Of a stretch of 64,000 nt of DNA, positions 47,936-60,569 are shown piece after piece (the stretch's first letter is position 1; every line of letters starts with the position of its first letter). This DNA comes from Adineta ricciae (taxonomy: Eukaryota; Rotifera; Eurotatoria; Adinetida; Adinetidae): the NCBI GenBank assembly GCA_905250025.1, contig CAJNOJ010000150.1:1-64000 (forward strand), read 5' to 3'. The notes beneath the pieces are model-generated. The model ran no database searches. It had not been told where the DNA came from and was given only the letters and a program-made list of their open reading frames with translations. The position numbers and the translations under genes were made by a program.

Positions 47936-50549
47936 ATGGCGTCCGTAAATGTCAGCGAAGCAACGTTTTCCGATGTACTCAAGTGGAATTTTCGAACCAT
48001 TAGTGTTTTGACATTGTGCGGGTTGATCACTATATTGACTATCTTAGGTTCGTCGTCAAGGATATGTTGATGAAAATGTGCGATGTTTGTCTTCTAGGCA
48101 ATGGTTTAGTGTTGATTTCAGTTAAATTTCGTCTTCATGCTCGATCCTATTCAGATTATTTCATTGTTAGCTTATGTTTAGCCGATTTTCTCGTTGGTCT
48201 ATTCGTCATGCCACTGATGACCGTGCATTCGTTACATTTGCGTTGGCCATTTCATTATCGTCTTTGCTATGTTTGGATGGCGATTGACTTTACTTGTTCA
48301 ACAGCATCGTTTCTCACACTTGCTTCAATGGCCTTGGATCGGTATTGGGCTTTGACAGGTAGAATTCCATATTGTCTATCATGAAAACTCAAAAAGAACT
48401 TCTTGCTCGTTCTAGCACCGTATTTTCATCTACGGAATCGATCACATTCGTCAATATTGGCATTTATTGTTAGTTCATGGGCGATCCCATTTGCTATATG
48501 GCCGAGTTCGATAGTTATTGCACATCATTATGCAACAAACAAACCAGACTGTGTTCATCCTGCACGTCCATATATAATTCTGATCTTATGTACATTTTTC
48601 TACTATATTCCATTATTGTTTATGCTCGCTTGTTATTCAAGAATTATCGTTAACATAAAAAATATCGAAGTTCTCGTAAGTTAATTGAAATCTTTTAAAC
48701 AAATGTTCACAAAATGACAAACAGATCAAAGTTTGAGATATCCGGTCAGAATAAAAAAAAGAATCGTTAATGAAAAGAAGAATTATATGCCCGATGAACT
48801 CTTTTCTTACGGATCTTTTCAATGTACATCACATAGAAACAGATCTGAAAGGTCTTCTGCGCAGATCTTTTTCGTTAGTTTTACATTTCTAATGAGAATA
48901 AGAGCTGAAATCACTTCAAGACAACTTATAAGAAAAAAAAAAGATTATTAAAAAAAGCATGACAACTAGTTAAAATCATAGAGTAGTAAGTTATAGAACA
49001 ACGTTGTTTTTGCTTTCATCTTCAAGCATGAATTAAATCATGTTTCATGCCATTCGACAGATTGACAAAGTTTTTTTACTCGAATGAATCGTTTTCTTTC
49101 TATAGATACGAGGCACTTGGGACACAATTAATTTGAATGGGTCATCAAACGACTTGAAAACATCTGTTATAGCAACGGTGGCAGGAACGTCACCGGTTTA
49201 TAATTATCTACATCAGAACAAGAGTAACTCAACTACGACATCGTCGTCGATGTCGATGTCATTATCGTCACTACGAGCGCTTATTTATAAATATTGCCAG
49301 CGGAATCGAACGAAGAAGTCCACTCGACAAGATATTCTGAATGTCAATGAAAAGCCTGTTAGTGTTCACGAAGTACTAATCAATCAAAAGCCAGCTGATG
49401 AACATCGTCATCGTACGAAGAGAAGAGCGAGACGCTCAACAACGGCGTTAAAAGATATGAAAATTAAAAGCTTACCTACACATGTTGCTCGTCATCCCTC
49501 GCGATACGCAACGACGGCAACATTTACGGGCCAAAAACGTTTTACTGTTGAAGCCCATCAAGACGAAGAACATCAATTAGTTCGAGCTCGTCTCAGTACT
49601 CGTACGTCATCATTACCAGCAGCTCGTTGTGTGTCGTACTATTATTATCAACAGCATCAACATCAAACTCACTCTCAGACAATAATCACCAAAGCAATTA
49701 TCGAAGATTGTCATCATCCCACGCCATCTCTCTCTCATCAACCACATGTACCCATCAACGAACGTAGTCGATCACTATCTCATTCATCCGCGCAATGTCC
49801 GAACAAGAACATCAATAGCAATAACAATAATGGTATCGCTGCGGTCGATCTCTCAGATCATAGTTCGTCATTTGACAATCCTCTCGACGATGATCATCGT
49901 CGGTTTAACCAACATAATCCACAGTCACATTTATCTACATCCTATCACTCCAGTCGATACAGTCAACGAGCTGTGACACAATTTTTACATGAACGACATA
50001 AAGCACGGTTACGGCGTAATCAAAAAGCTAGTCGAATGCTGGGTAAGAGAGATTTGTTATGTGAATTTAAGTACATATTGACATTGTTTTCCTCCGACGG
50101 AAAATGAAGAGCATTTTGAGCAATTTTATGCTAATTTCTATCATTTTTCATATTGCATGTAATATTCAGCTTGATAATTTTTTCCTATTCTGAATTACTT
50201 CGGAAATACTCATAACTGCTTCGTTGAAAAGAATTTCTCGTCCAAAGATCGCTGCTGAATGAAACATTTTGTACTTTCAGGAATACTTCTCGCTGTTTTT
50301 CTCATTTGTTGGCTTCCATTCACGATCTCTTATCCAACAATGATTTTGTACCCAAATAAATTCCCAGGTGCTCTTCAAAGTATTATCTTCTGGTTCGGCT
50401 ATATCAATTCGCTACTCAATCCGTTTCTCTACGTGTACAGCTCACGAAATTTTCGTCAAGCGATTATTGAAACCCTGTGTTGTTACTTTCGATTTCGATC
50501 ACGCCGACAATTACGTTATCAATGGTCACTTCGTCGTCGACAAAATTAG
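47936..50549 (+). CDS. Class A GPCR, biogenic-amine type (histamine/muscarinic-like)
   Basis: Five exons. A short N-terminus with one N-glycosylation site (NVS) precedes seven membrane segments. Marks: SLCLADFLVGLFVMPL (TM2), AIDFTCSTASF with the amine-binding Asp of TM3, MALDRYWALT (DRY), FLICWLPF (TM6, CWxPF), and YINSLLNPFLYVY (NPxxY-type) in TM7. D3.32 with the STAS run and the TM7 sequence are closest to histamine and muscarinic receptors; the ligand cannot be fixed from this. The third intracellular loop is very long, over 300 residues (48660-50040), rich in S, T, H, Q and R with basic clusters, as in muscarinic and H1-type receptors. Gq or Gi coupling is possible. Confidence 0.85.
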
Positions 50550-50589
50550 AACTAAAACCTTCGTCGTGTAAATTCAATTGAAAATTTAG

Positions 50590-50595
50590 AATAAA
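50590..50595 (+). terminator. Poly(A) signal of the GPCR gene
   Basis: AATAAA 41 bases after the stop at 50549. Confidence 0.5.
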
Positions 50596-50715
50596 AGCAG
50601 TCAAACTGTCACGCGCTTTGTTTTTTCTTCTTGACAAATGAATCTGAATGAGAAGTGAAAAGTACAAGAAATTTTTCTTTTGAAAAGGAAATTTTTGGCA
50701 GACAAGAATACACTT

Positions 50716-51549
50716 ATGTCGAGCAGTTTTCAACAGACAAATCCCAGTAAACTATCAGTAAAACTAACACGATCAGAACCTCTCGTGTCCAATACTCAAC
50801 AAAGCCAACACCAGATCAATATGATGCATGAGATTATCGATCAAACGGATCAAGACCTTCGTTCGGCACTCCAACATGCTGACAACCGACGAGAACAACT
50901 TGATAAGTTGAACATGCGCTCAGAAGAAATGTTGAGCAAAAATGAAAATCTCGTTTTTGGTAACGGATTCAAGTTTTAATTAGAGAATAGCTTTGCTCAA
51001 CACCTGATTAATTCGCCGAAGGAAACTATCTCGGTGTTCAGACATCTGTCAGAAGTATTTTGCACTTTTCTCTAAATAGACGACATATACGATAGCTGAA
51101 AAAAGCACGAGATCTCAATTACCTCTATCTAATGCGCTCCTAGCAGACATGTCATAAACTCAATAGATGATGTAGTATATTTTCATTACAATGTCAGCTT
51201 AATAGTTGTCGAGGATTTATTATAAATCCTGTTACAACGACATGTTTCCAAGGCAAATATATTGGATTAATGTTTGAACCTTTGCTTCTTTTTTCTCCTA
51301 GGAATTGCTAGTTATCGTAAAGTTCAGGAACGGGATCTTTTTTGGCAACGATTTCGCTACGCAGCATTGGGAATTCTTACAATTACAATCATCATATTCA
51401 TCATTATTCTGAGCATGATTAATAAACGACCAACTATTGAATCACATATTATTAATATTCAACATTTGAATGAGCAGAGCACGTCGACAAAAACGGCCCT
51501 GTCACAACAAGCATCACTTAAAGGAAAACGGAAAAGAAGAAATATATAA
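50716..51549 (+). CDS. R-SNARE-like (synaptobrevin-type) protein with a C-terminal tail
   Basis: Two exons (50716-50957 and 51301-51549) split by a 343-base intron. The first ATG in frame is 50716 (MSSSFQQTNPSK). A SNARE-type helix (MHEIIDQTDQDLRSALQHAD, then NRREQLDKLNMRSEEML) places an arginine at the likely zero layer, with L, L, S and M at the following layers. A basic and aromatic stretch (YRKVQERDLFWQRFRYA) leads into the anchor LGILTITIIIFIIILSMI. Unlike usual synaptobrevins, about 45 residues follow the anchor and would be luminal or extracellular, ending in a KGKRKRRN cluster. A Qb-type (Vti1) SNARE is the alternative. Confidence 0.6.
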
Positions 51550-51700
51550 AATGATGTATTTACCTTCCAGATTGAGATAGGTTGTACCTTGATCAGTTGT
51601 TTATCGAAAGATTCTTCGCGCTTTTTCATCTGTCGTTTTCTTCTGTCAACAAATTCGATCATTTTCACTAGTTCATTGCCTTGTTTTTTCCCCGTCTCTT

Positions 51701-52338
51701 ATGGGTTCACGTGTTAGTTGTAATAATCATACTGATGAAGTTGTGATGAAGACTGTCTCCACGGAAACTAATGATCGAACACGTTCGCATGTTTATATGA
51801 AAGATCAATTTCAATTAAATTTTCTCGATTGCGATTGTTGTTGTGATACGACAAAGAAGATCGCCAATTGTGATTTCCAAGGTATTAACATCTTACAAGA
51901 TCTATACGAAATGGTAAGTTCATCGTACTCAGTGTACGAACTAATCTCGAGTTTAGCATATGTTTTTCAAAAAGACCTATTTGTTCATACCACATAGTTT
52001 CCTTACTTTACAACGTTCTATTTCTTCCTATATGTAATCTAGCAGCGGATTACTGTTATCGGAAAACTAAGTCGAGGAAAATTAGAGCCTATCGATTGTA
52101 GTTTCTGGGACGCAAACTACACTTTTAAAGGTTCGGATAGAAATTTAATACGTATTGTTTGGTGGTTTAGGTCGTTAGTCCTGAATATAAATTAAATTGT
52201 CGATGTTCGTGTGGTGATGATAATAATCAGAGAAAACAAACAATTAAATTCGGTTTAACTGGCTTTCCACATGCACATTTAGCATGCGATGATTCTGTTT
52301 CATCGTCATGTCCTGTATCTAGTGACTCGAGAAAATAA
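51701..52338 (+). CDS. Unrecognised protein with a myristoylation-type start
   Basis: Starts MGSRVSCNNHTDEVV: glycine 2 with serine 6 is a good N-myristoylation context, and C7 could be palmitoylated. A cysteine cluster follows (LDCDCCCD). The donor EM|GTAAGT and acceptor TCTAG join to QRITVIGKLSRGKLEPIDC and SFWDANYTFKG. A further block VVSPEYKLNCRCSCGDD and FGLTGFPHAHLACDD ends at 52338, where the stop lies inside an AATAAA. The junction between the second and third blocks (about 52130-52170) does not close cleanly in my reading, since the simple splice gives a stop. Unknown function, perhaps a membrane-tethered small signalling protein. Confidence 0.45.
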
Positions 52339-52501
52339 ATCATTGACAGAGGGCGTTGATTCCACGCGTATAGGTTTTAAACAAGCCAATGCACGATGAG
52401 AATATTAATAGATATAGAAAGACAGAGTAGATAGTGTAAATCAATCAAACTTAATAATAATGTATTTATCTAATTGAAATCAAAATCGTTTTTGACAAAG
52501 T

Positions 52502-55500
52502 ATGAGTGAATACAATGCAAATATTCAACCAGACGACAACTATGCTGAATCTGTACATGGCGATGAATACGAGGATATATTTGATGATCTTAATAATTCT
52601 GGTGACGACGAAGTAAATCTTTAGATGTTATTTTGACATATGAATGTGTTTTTGTTCTTTCTTAATGCCATTAGGAAGATCGGGCAATCATCATAGTGGG
52701 AATCTGCGCACAATGGAAGAAAATCAAAGCAAAGCCGATGGAAGAGATTTTACACCGGCTTGAGCAATACGAATTTTTACGTATTCTTATTTTTCCTGAA
52801 ACTACTATACATGAGAAACCTGTTAAAGAATGGCCGTTCTGTCACGTACTCATTAGCTTTCATAGTAAAGGATTTCCTCTTGCGAAAACACAGGAATATG
52901 CACGTCTACACAAGCCATTTCTTATTAACGATCTTGACAAACAATGGGATATTATGGATCGAATTAAAGTTCATGAAATCCTCCGAGATGCTGGCATCGT
53001 ACAACCACGATACGGTGTCCTTCGAAGGGCAAGGAACCCAGGTAAGTACATGGTATCATTCATTTCAAATTGTTAAAAAAATATCACGTTTCACTTAGAT
53101 GGAACATGGGAAACATTATCCGCTGTTATTGAGCAAGAAGATCAAATTGAAATCGACGGAGAAATATTCCATAAGCCATTCGTAGAAAAGCCAGTTTCGG
53201 CAGAGAATCACGATGTCTACATCTATTTTCCATCATCAGCAGGTGGCGGTTCACAGCGACTGTTTCGAAAGGTGTGCAAATCGAGTGTTGAACATAATAC
53301 TCATTCTTTAGAATATGTTCTTTAGATCGGTAGTCGAAGCAGTGTGTATACATCCGAAAATGCTATTCGTACAGATGATTCCTACATTTATGAAGAATTC
53401 ATGCCTACAGATGGTACAGATGTTAAGGCACGCTCTCGAATTCGATTAGTGTGGAGAGTAATAACTTGTTTTTCTAAACTAGGTTTATACTGTTGGTGCT
53501 GAATATGCACACGCTGAAGCGAGAAAGTCTCCTGGTCTTGATGGCAAAGTCGAACGGGATGAATTTGGTAAAGAAGTTCGATATCCAGTTATCTTACGTG
53601 CTGATGAAAAATTAATCGCCATGAAAATATGTCTCGCTTTTAAGGTACAGATGTCTTGTATGATGGAGACAGTCGAATAGCGGTATCTGATTATAATTTT
53701 TAGCAAACGGTGTGTGGTTTTGATTTACTTCGTGCTGAAGGCAAATCATTTGTTTGCGATGTTAATGGTTTCAGTTTTGTTAAAAATAGCACGAAATATT
53801 ATGATGATTGTGCATCCATTCTCGGGTAATTACTTGAGAATTCTTCTTCGTAGCAGACTTTTCTTTTGTAGACATATGATTATGCGCGAACTATCACCCC
53901 AATTATGCATTCCGTATCCGATAGCGTATCAACCGGATGATCCGCCCTACGTGCCAACGGCTTTTGGCACCAGGATGGAATTACGTTGCGTTATTGCAGT
54001 AATTCGACACGGTGATCGTACACCAAAACAAAAAATGAAAATGGCTGTTTTGCATCCATTGTAAGCAGGAGATTTATTTGCTTTGATTAGTTATTCCTTC
54101 GCATTTTTTCATTGAAGATTTTTCCAGTTGTTCGAAAAATACAATGGACCAAAAACCGGTCATCTAAAGCTGAAACACCCTGGTCAACTTCAGGTTTGTT
54201 CTGTATACTAATTTCCATTGTATACTGTTATCTTGAATTCTTCTGCAGGAAGTTCTTAATATTGCTCGACAATTATTGTGGGAACTTAATGCCAACGAAA
54301 TAAATGTAAGACAGGAGAAGTTTCCTATTTCGCTCGGGAGAAAAAATATTTTATTTCAGCAATTTCCTAACTCGCCAGAAACGAAAGGAAAACTAATGCA
54401 ACTAAAACAAGTCCTAGAACTATATGGACATTTCTCTGGAATCAATCGAAAAATTCAATTGAAATACTTGCCGAAAGGCTTACCGAAAAAGTCCAGTAGC
54501 GAAGATGGTAAATGCATACTTATCAACAACGTCCGATTCACTCATTCTTTGTCTAGAAGCATCAGACATTCCTTCACAGCCGTCGTTGTTGTTGGTCGTC
54601 AAATGGGGTGGTCAGTTAACTCAGACAGGCAAGAGTCAAGCTGAAGCACTTGGAAAAGTAACCACATATCTGCTACCGCATTGATTTGGAATGGTTTCCT
54701 TTCAAAGGCTTTTCGTAAAATGTATCCTGGTGGTCAAGGTGCTGGTGGTGATCGGCCCGATGTCGGACTTCTCCGTCTACACTCGACATTCCGACATGAT
54801 TTGAAAATCTACGCATCGGATGAAGGTCGTGTACAGATGACTGCAGCTGCGTTTGCAAAAGGTTTACTAGCACTCGACGGTGAACTAGCTCCCATACTTG
54901 TACAAATGGTGAAAAGCGCGAATACCAACGGCCTACTTGATAATGATGTTGATTCGACAAAGGAACAACAGAAAGTAAAACAAGCATTACACGATTTATT
55001 AGCAACCGATCGGCCTTTTACTCCTCAAGATTACGACATTGTATGTATAAACAATCGAAACAAAGTCGTTTATTCTGACTGTTATTTGTAGATCGCACCG
55101 ACTCGTTCCAAATCATTGATATCATCAATGGATTTTATTAAGAATCCCGTAACTATTTGTCGAAAAATCGTTGAATATATTCATGAAATGACTGAACTAA
55201 TTCAATCACGTATTGTAAAAGATACTCTGGGTAAATTTCGAACTAAATAACTTCTATCCGAATTGATTGAGTCCTTGTTTAGATCCACTCTACCATTCCG
55301 AAACATGGGATTTGTGTTTAAGACGCTGTATGTTCCAGTTTAACATCATTCATCTTCATTCCATTTGTATATCGTTTCAGGGCTTAAATTAGAAAAGGAT
55401 TTTTACGATACTCAAAAAGATAAGTTCAATATATCCAAAGTACCTGATATATATGATTCCATTAAATACGATCTCCTACATAACAAAACTATTCTTCAAT

Positions 55501-58500
55501 TTCCACATGCTGTTGATCTCTATCTTTGTTCAAAAGCATTAGCTGATATCGTTGTACCACAAGTAAGTAAACTCTTTCGATCTCGTTTCGAGCACTCGAC
55601 AATTTTCTAGGAATATGGTATGACTGTCGAAGAAAAATTGAGTATCGCACGTGGTATTGTCACACCGTTATTACGTAAAATTCGAGCTGGTACATTCATA
55701 TTTTCGAATCATTCGAAGTAGTTCGTGTCTTTCTGCATAGATCTTCAATGTAATTTAACTGGCGTTCTTACACACGATGAACATGTGAATAAACTCGATC
55801 CAAGGTAAGGAAAATTGTTCCGAAAATATGATGAGAACTGTGAATAGAACATTCGATTGAATTGAGTAGAATTTTAAAAACAAACTCTCCTCGTATAGGT
55901 ACTTGAATCAATGTGATTCAGATCCAATCAGGTATCATTGAATTTCTCGTGAAATATTTATTTCCGCAGCTCTTTTATTAATGATTTCTTTTGATTTTTT
56001 GGTTTTGTTTAATTCTCGTAACGATTAATGGGAACAGATTTCGTTCAGTTTCTCAGAGAATTAAAAGTAATTGGAACACATAAGTTCATTCCACGTCTGC
56101 ATGTTCATGCATGTAGGTTTGCGCATCGAATGATAGTTCTAATCAATCTATAGGCATTTACTAATCTTTTTCGTTTTCCTTCAAGCTATTCCAAGGGCAT
56201 TCAAACACCTGGACGACACGTTCGAACACGACTGTATTTTACTAGTGAATCTCATGTACATTCACTTCTGACTGCTATTCGTTACGGTGGTTTATTAGAC
56301 GTAAATGAACTTGTTTCCTTTGCCTGTCAACGATCGGTTCTTTTCGGTTTTAGACATCGTCGGATCAACAATGGAAACGTTCAATGGACTATCTAGATAC
56401 TGTTTCCGAATTGAACTATTTAACACAAATTGTTATCATGCTGTACGAAGATTCGAGTGAAGAGGAAAATTCTGAGAAGCGTTTTCATGTTGAATTACAC
56501 TTTTCGCCGGGAGCTTATGGATGTCTCGGTGTTGCACCAGAAGTAACAATATTCTACATAAAGAGAAACGTAAAATCGACTTTATTCATTGATTTAGATC
56601 GATCCTATCACATCCAATGCAAATAACATTCGCACAATTCTACCAAAGAGTAACCGTGAAGCGGCGCATAGCCCTCCAAGACATCGAGCAAAATTATCTT
56701 TACCAGAGTCGCCATTGTCAGTCATTACCGAGCCACAACTTTCATCATCATTACCACAATCAGAACTAATCACTACAGTATCAAAAGAAAACGAAACAGC
56801 TGATGATTCTAGTTTAATATCCGCTCGCAGTACTAAATCACCAGAAAAGACTGATCCACGAGTTATTAAACAACGTTCGTTTTCGACCAAAACAATCTAT
56901 CGTAGCAATAGTGGAATGACACCGAGTCGTTCGTCTGAACAGACGAATATCGATGCATTACATTCTCCATCTACACAAAGTACATTGATTTCATCCATGA
57001 TTATTTCTAATGTCTCTCGTAGGTCCTCCTCCTCCTCATCATCATCGTTCAATCAAACCAAAATCATTGGAAGACGACGAATCTGATCTACAACGTAAGT
57101 TTTTTCTGTTACAGCTCATCACCTATTGTTTTCTGTTCTTATCATTATTTTGCAAAGGCAAAGTTTTGAATCGTCGTCTCTTAGGTGGGACATAATCTAT
57201 GTAGTCACGTCTTGTGGTGCTGGCATTTGATATCCCTTAGACGTTCTCTTCTCTCTAAAAAAGATAACATTATTCGTTAATAATCAGTTTGCTGCTTGAT
57301 GTTCCTTCTAGAAATAACCGCACAGCAGTCTGAATCGTATCCTTTAACCTTGCCGGGAATGCGTCGAAAGTCGAGTGCACTATTTGGTATTTACTCGAAC
57401 AAATCTCGTTTTCAAGCAGACATTACAGATAATCTTGATTGTTCACGTCGAAATTCGGGTACACTATACAGTGCGTGTGTCTTGTAAAATTAAAGAAAAA
57501 TATCAATTGTCTGATTCACCTGATTTACCTGCTCATATCGTATCAGATTGCCTTTCTCCAACAACATATGCACACACACATATATATATATTCATATTAA
57601 TCTTTTTTCACTATAACTTCTTGATTGTTTGTGCTCATCTGTTTTGGAATCGCTTATTAGTATGATTTCCTGGTTCCTCTAGGTTAATCATAATCATTCT
57701 ATTGCTAGATGTACAATCTTCGAAGTCTTCTATCTTGATGTGTTTGTTTCTTCTTAGAAATATCCTTATTGCCACACAGTTATTACAATACAATACATGG
57801 AGCATCGCCCGATAAACATATATGTAAGTCAGTAGCTTGTTTTCAGTAAATGAAGCTTGTTCGTTTAGTTTCAGCTAATTACCCACCATTGACAAGTATA
57901 TTCAGCACAAGAGTTATTAGTGGTGCGAAATCAACACCGGAGTTGAATAAGCTACTTGAGCACAAACATGCCGGACGTACGTATATAGATAATGTATTTT
58001 TGAGAAAAAAAGAGGCTTCTCCAGTAAATATTGTTATGACAGATGGCAGTAGAACTTTAAGTTGTTTGCATATGATGATTAGATGAATGAAAGCTTTCAT
58101 ATTTGCTTCATGCATGCACATTTCTTCAACGTTCGATTTCCTCTTCATGATTTCATATTTCACCTGCAGTCATTCTCCTTTACTTTCTAGTTATCTATTC
58201 TGACTCTGCAATTGTTGCACCATTAGAGACATTGAATACTAATTTAAATTATAAAATTCTCGATGATTTTATCGGTAAAATTACTGATTCCAGTATGAAA
58301 TTCTCCTCTATTATCGCTCATACTAACCCGACTAACTCTCCCAGTCTAAACTCAACAAGCACACAACCAATACTCGCGCCTTACGGTAAGTTGTTCTTCC
58401 CTTGTATTTAGCTTCATTTTTAAGTGGTTTTAGTCGTAAGCAATCGATTCAGTGTCGAATCAGTTGACAATAACGGTCTCTATGGGAATGATAAAAAGCT

Positions 58501-58585
58501 ACGTGTAGGCTTTGGCAAATTAACACAGTATTCGATCAATACGATAACCGAACTTCCTGAACGAACTCTCGAAGAAGAACGCTGA
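52502..58585 (+). CDS. PPIP5K: PPIP5K, diphosphoinositol pentakisphosphate kinase (VIP1)
   Basis: Makes inositol pyrophosphates (1-kinase) and carries a histidine-phosphatase-like domain. After an acidic start ([13 protein letters not shown]) come the kinase-domain blocks: [106 protein letters not shown] and [19 protein letters not shown]. The phosphatase-like half begins [18 protein letters not shown] and has [34 protein letters not shown] and [10 protein letters not shown]. The Ser-rich tail keeps [16 protein letters not shown], a match to vertebrate PPIP5Ks. About 20 short introns; a few exons in the 54.2-54.7 and 56.5-58.5 kb parts are not fully resolved. It ends at 58585. Confidence 0.95.
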
Positions 58586-58900
58586 AAGAAAAGATATGAA
58601 ATCGTCCTTGTGTAAATATATTCAAGTCTTCTTTTTTTCTCTTCTCATTCTACATTAGGATAATGGGCTTATTTATTTATCTATTTATTTATTGCATATG
58701 TCTCAGTGGTGATGTGTATAATGAAGATTATATTTCTATTTTTTTCATCTATCTGAATGTGTACATATGTATCGATTACTTAATATTTTTTTTTATAATT
58801 TAAGAAATGCAGAGAAATCGTAAACTAATAAAAAAAAACAGAATTCGCTCTTTGTTTAATTTCTTTTCACAATTTTAAGCATGTCAATTTGAATTTCATT
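58586..58900. other. 3' region of PPIP5K and upstream of MESH1
   Basis: About 315 bases with a TTTA repeat near 58669-58691, long T and A runs, and a poly(A) signal at 58827. The MESH1 leader-acceptor sits at its end. The two genes run in the same direction with little spare DNA. Confidence 0.4.
58827..58832 (+). terminator. Poly(A) signal of PPIP5K
   Basis: AATAAA about 240 bases after the stop at 58585. Confidence 0.45.
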
Positions 58901-58902
58901 AG
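58901..58902 (+). promoter_or_regulatory. Candidate trans-splice acceptor of MESH1
   Basis: AATTTCATTAG ends five bases before the ATG at 58908. Confidence 0.45.
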
Positions 58903-58907
58903 TAGAT

Positions 58908-59550
58908 ATGGAAAAATTCATGCACGCATTGCAGTTCGCTGCTTTTAAACATCGATTTCAAAAGCGCAAAGATTCTGATAGAACACCTTACATAAATCAT
59001 CCAATAGGAGTCGCACATATCTTGAGTAACGAAGCTGGAGTTCATGATTTCGATTTACTCGCTGTATGTGATAGAAAATTGAATTGAAACGAGTGTGTAC
59101 AAGTGTTTTCAATCTTTCAGGTTGCTCTCTTACATGATACAATCGAAGATACTGAAACAACATTTGACGAACTTGAGAAAGAATTCGGTTCTCGTATTGC
59201 TGGTATTGTTCTTTCATAAATCAAAGCGAGAATTCGTTTGTATATATGTCATAGGTCTGGTAATGGAATTAACGGACGATAAGGATTTAGACAAAGCTGA
59301 GCGCAAACGTTTACAAATTGAAAACGCGAAAAAGTTATCAGCGGATGCTATCGTTGTTCGTCTAGCTGATAAAATTTACAATTTGCGAGATCTGAATCGT
59401 GCTACGCCTGTTGGTTGGTCGGAAGAACGTGTCAAGGAATATTTTGAATGGTCTGCTCAAATAGCTCGACAAATAACCGGTTACAATGCTCAAATGGATG
59501 AAATTTTGAAAGATTTATTTCATCAACGTAATATTCAATTTCAAACGTGA
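58908..59550 (+). CDS. HDDC3: MESH1/HDDC3, metazoan SpoT-like pyrophosphohydrolase
   Basis: Three exons, about 178 residues as in the family. An HD-domain hydrolase acting on ppGpp in vitro and on NADPH in animals. Motifs in order: [56 protein letters not shown] with the HD pair, [48 protein letters not shown] and [13 protein letters not shown]. The metal-binding H...HD...D set (H in AFKHRF, HD in LLHDT, D in LADK) is complete. Introns at 59064 and about 59201 are about 55 bases. Same direction as PPIP5K and only 322 bases behind it. Confidence 0.95.
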
Positions 59551-60530
59551 AATTTCCTTTTTTCTGTAAAGAATCCGTTCGAATAAAATATTTCATGAAT
59601 TCATCAAATGATTCATATCATGACATTTAGATGATTATTTACAAACCTGATATTCAGACTACTGAAAAAGTTATTCACGAATTTATAAACTGATGATTAA
59701 TCATTAGTATTTCATACTGATTAGATTGGCATTCGTATAAAGTCATGAAATGCTTATTAAGATTCTGATATCGAATAAGATCGGTGTGCAATCGGTTAGA
59801 TTGAATCATATGTTTTCTTGAGTTTTTCGTACGTAAACTATGAAAATTCCATTTTTTATTCGGGAAAAAGAATGCAGACCAGGAATTTATGTTTTTCACT
59901 CGTTAAAATTGTCAACAATTTTATCTCTCTTTTTTCTTGTTATCTATTTATCTATAAATACAAAAAAAAAACGAAGGTCGAACTTCACTAGACTTTCATT
60001 AACATTGAATGAAAGAGCTGTGGACAAACAAGTGTTGGGCGAGTAGTAGGTAAACGATGAGACTCAGAATAGATTTATTTCTCTTTTTACATCTCGCTGT
60101 GAGGAAACCTTCATAGGAAGAACTCCTTGGCTCCCAAGTCAAATCGAAGGTGTTACAAATGAAGCGAAGGACAAAACGTTTCACGCCGTAGTTCACATAC
60201 TTCTCACTTGAAAAAAATGACGAAACTGTTGTTTGTTCTTCGATCTCCTTAGATAAACGAAGTGTAGAAATGTTCTCACTTTTCTCGATTTAAGATGACA
60301 TGCCGAATATGTGAAGGTAATTCTTATCAGACTTCGTTGGTTTTTTTTAAATAGATACAGATTAGGAGCCACAAAGTGAAGAGAAAACTTTGCAGTTAGA
60401 CAAAAAACCAAATAAAGCGAAGTGTTATTTCGTTAAAGTTAAACATATACATCAACAGACTAGGGAAAATGCGACCATTTACATCGTTGTGTGTTCGGAA
60501 GATCTAATGTTTCGTTATTTTCTCTTTTTC
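59551..60530. other. Intergenic region between MESH1 and the PDZ gene
   Basis: About 1 kb. It holds the MESH1 poly(A) signal (59582) and two stop-free + strand stretches: one from an ATG at 59840 to 60046, and one of about 50 codons at 60050-60212 (QNRFISLFTSRCEETFIG). They are separated by two TAG codons and I cannot splice them. A diverged gene or chance frames are possible. AATAAA occurs at 60410. Confidence 0.3.
59582..59587 (+). terminator. Poly(A) signal of MESH1
   Basis: AATAAA 32 bases after the stop at 59550. Confidence 0.55.
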
Positions 60531-60532
60531 AG
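60531..60532 (+). promoter_or_regulatory. Acceptor before the PDZ gene
   Basis: CTCTTTTTCAG ends 37 bases before the ATG at 60570; it may end a 5' intron or be a spliced-leader site. Confidence 0.4.
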
Positions 60533-60569
60533 ACGTTAGTTTCTGTATTGAAAACTAGTAAGCATTTAA

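Noticed and set aside
49746-49976. + strand 76-residue frame
   Set aside because: Shadow of the long third loop of the GPCR.
52760-53098. + strand 112-residue frame
   Set aside because: Alternative frame of the PPIP5K kinase exon.
58669-58691. TTTA repeat as a possible minisatellite or transposon end
   Set aside because: Too short and with no inverted or direct repeat partner; simple low-complexity 3' sequence.
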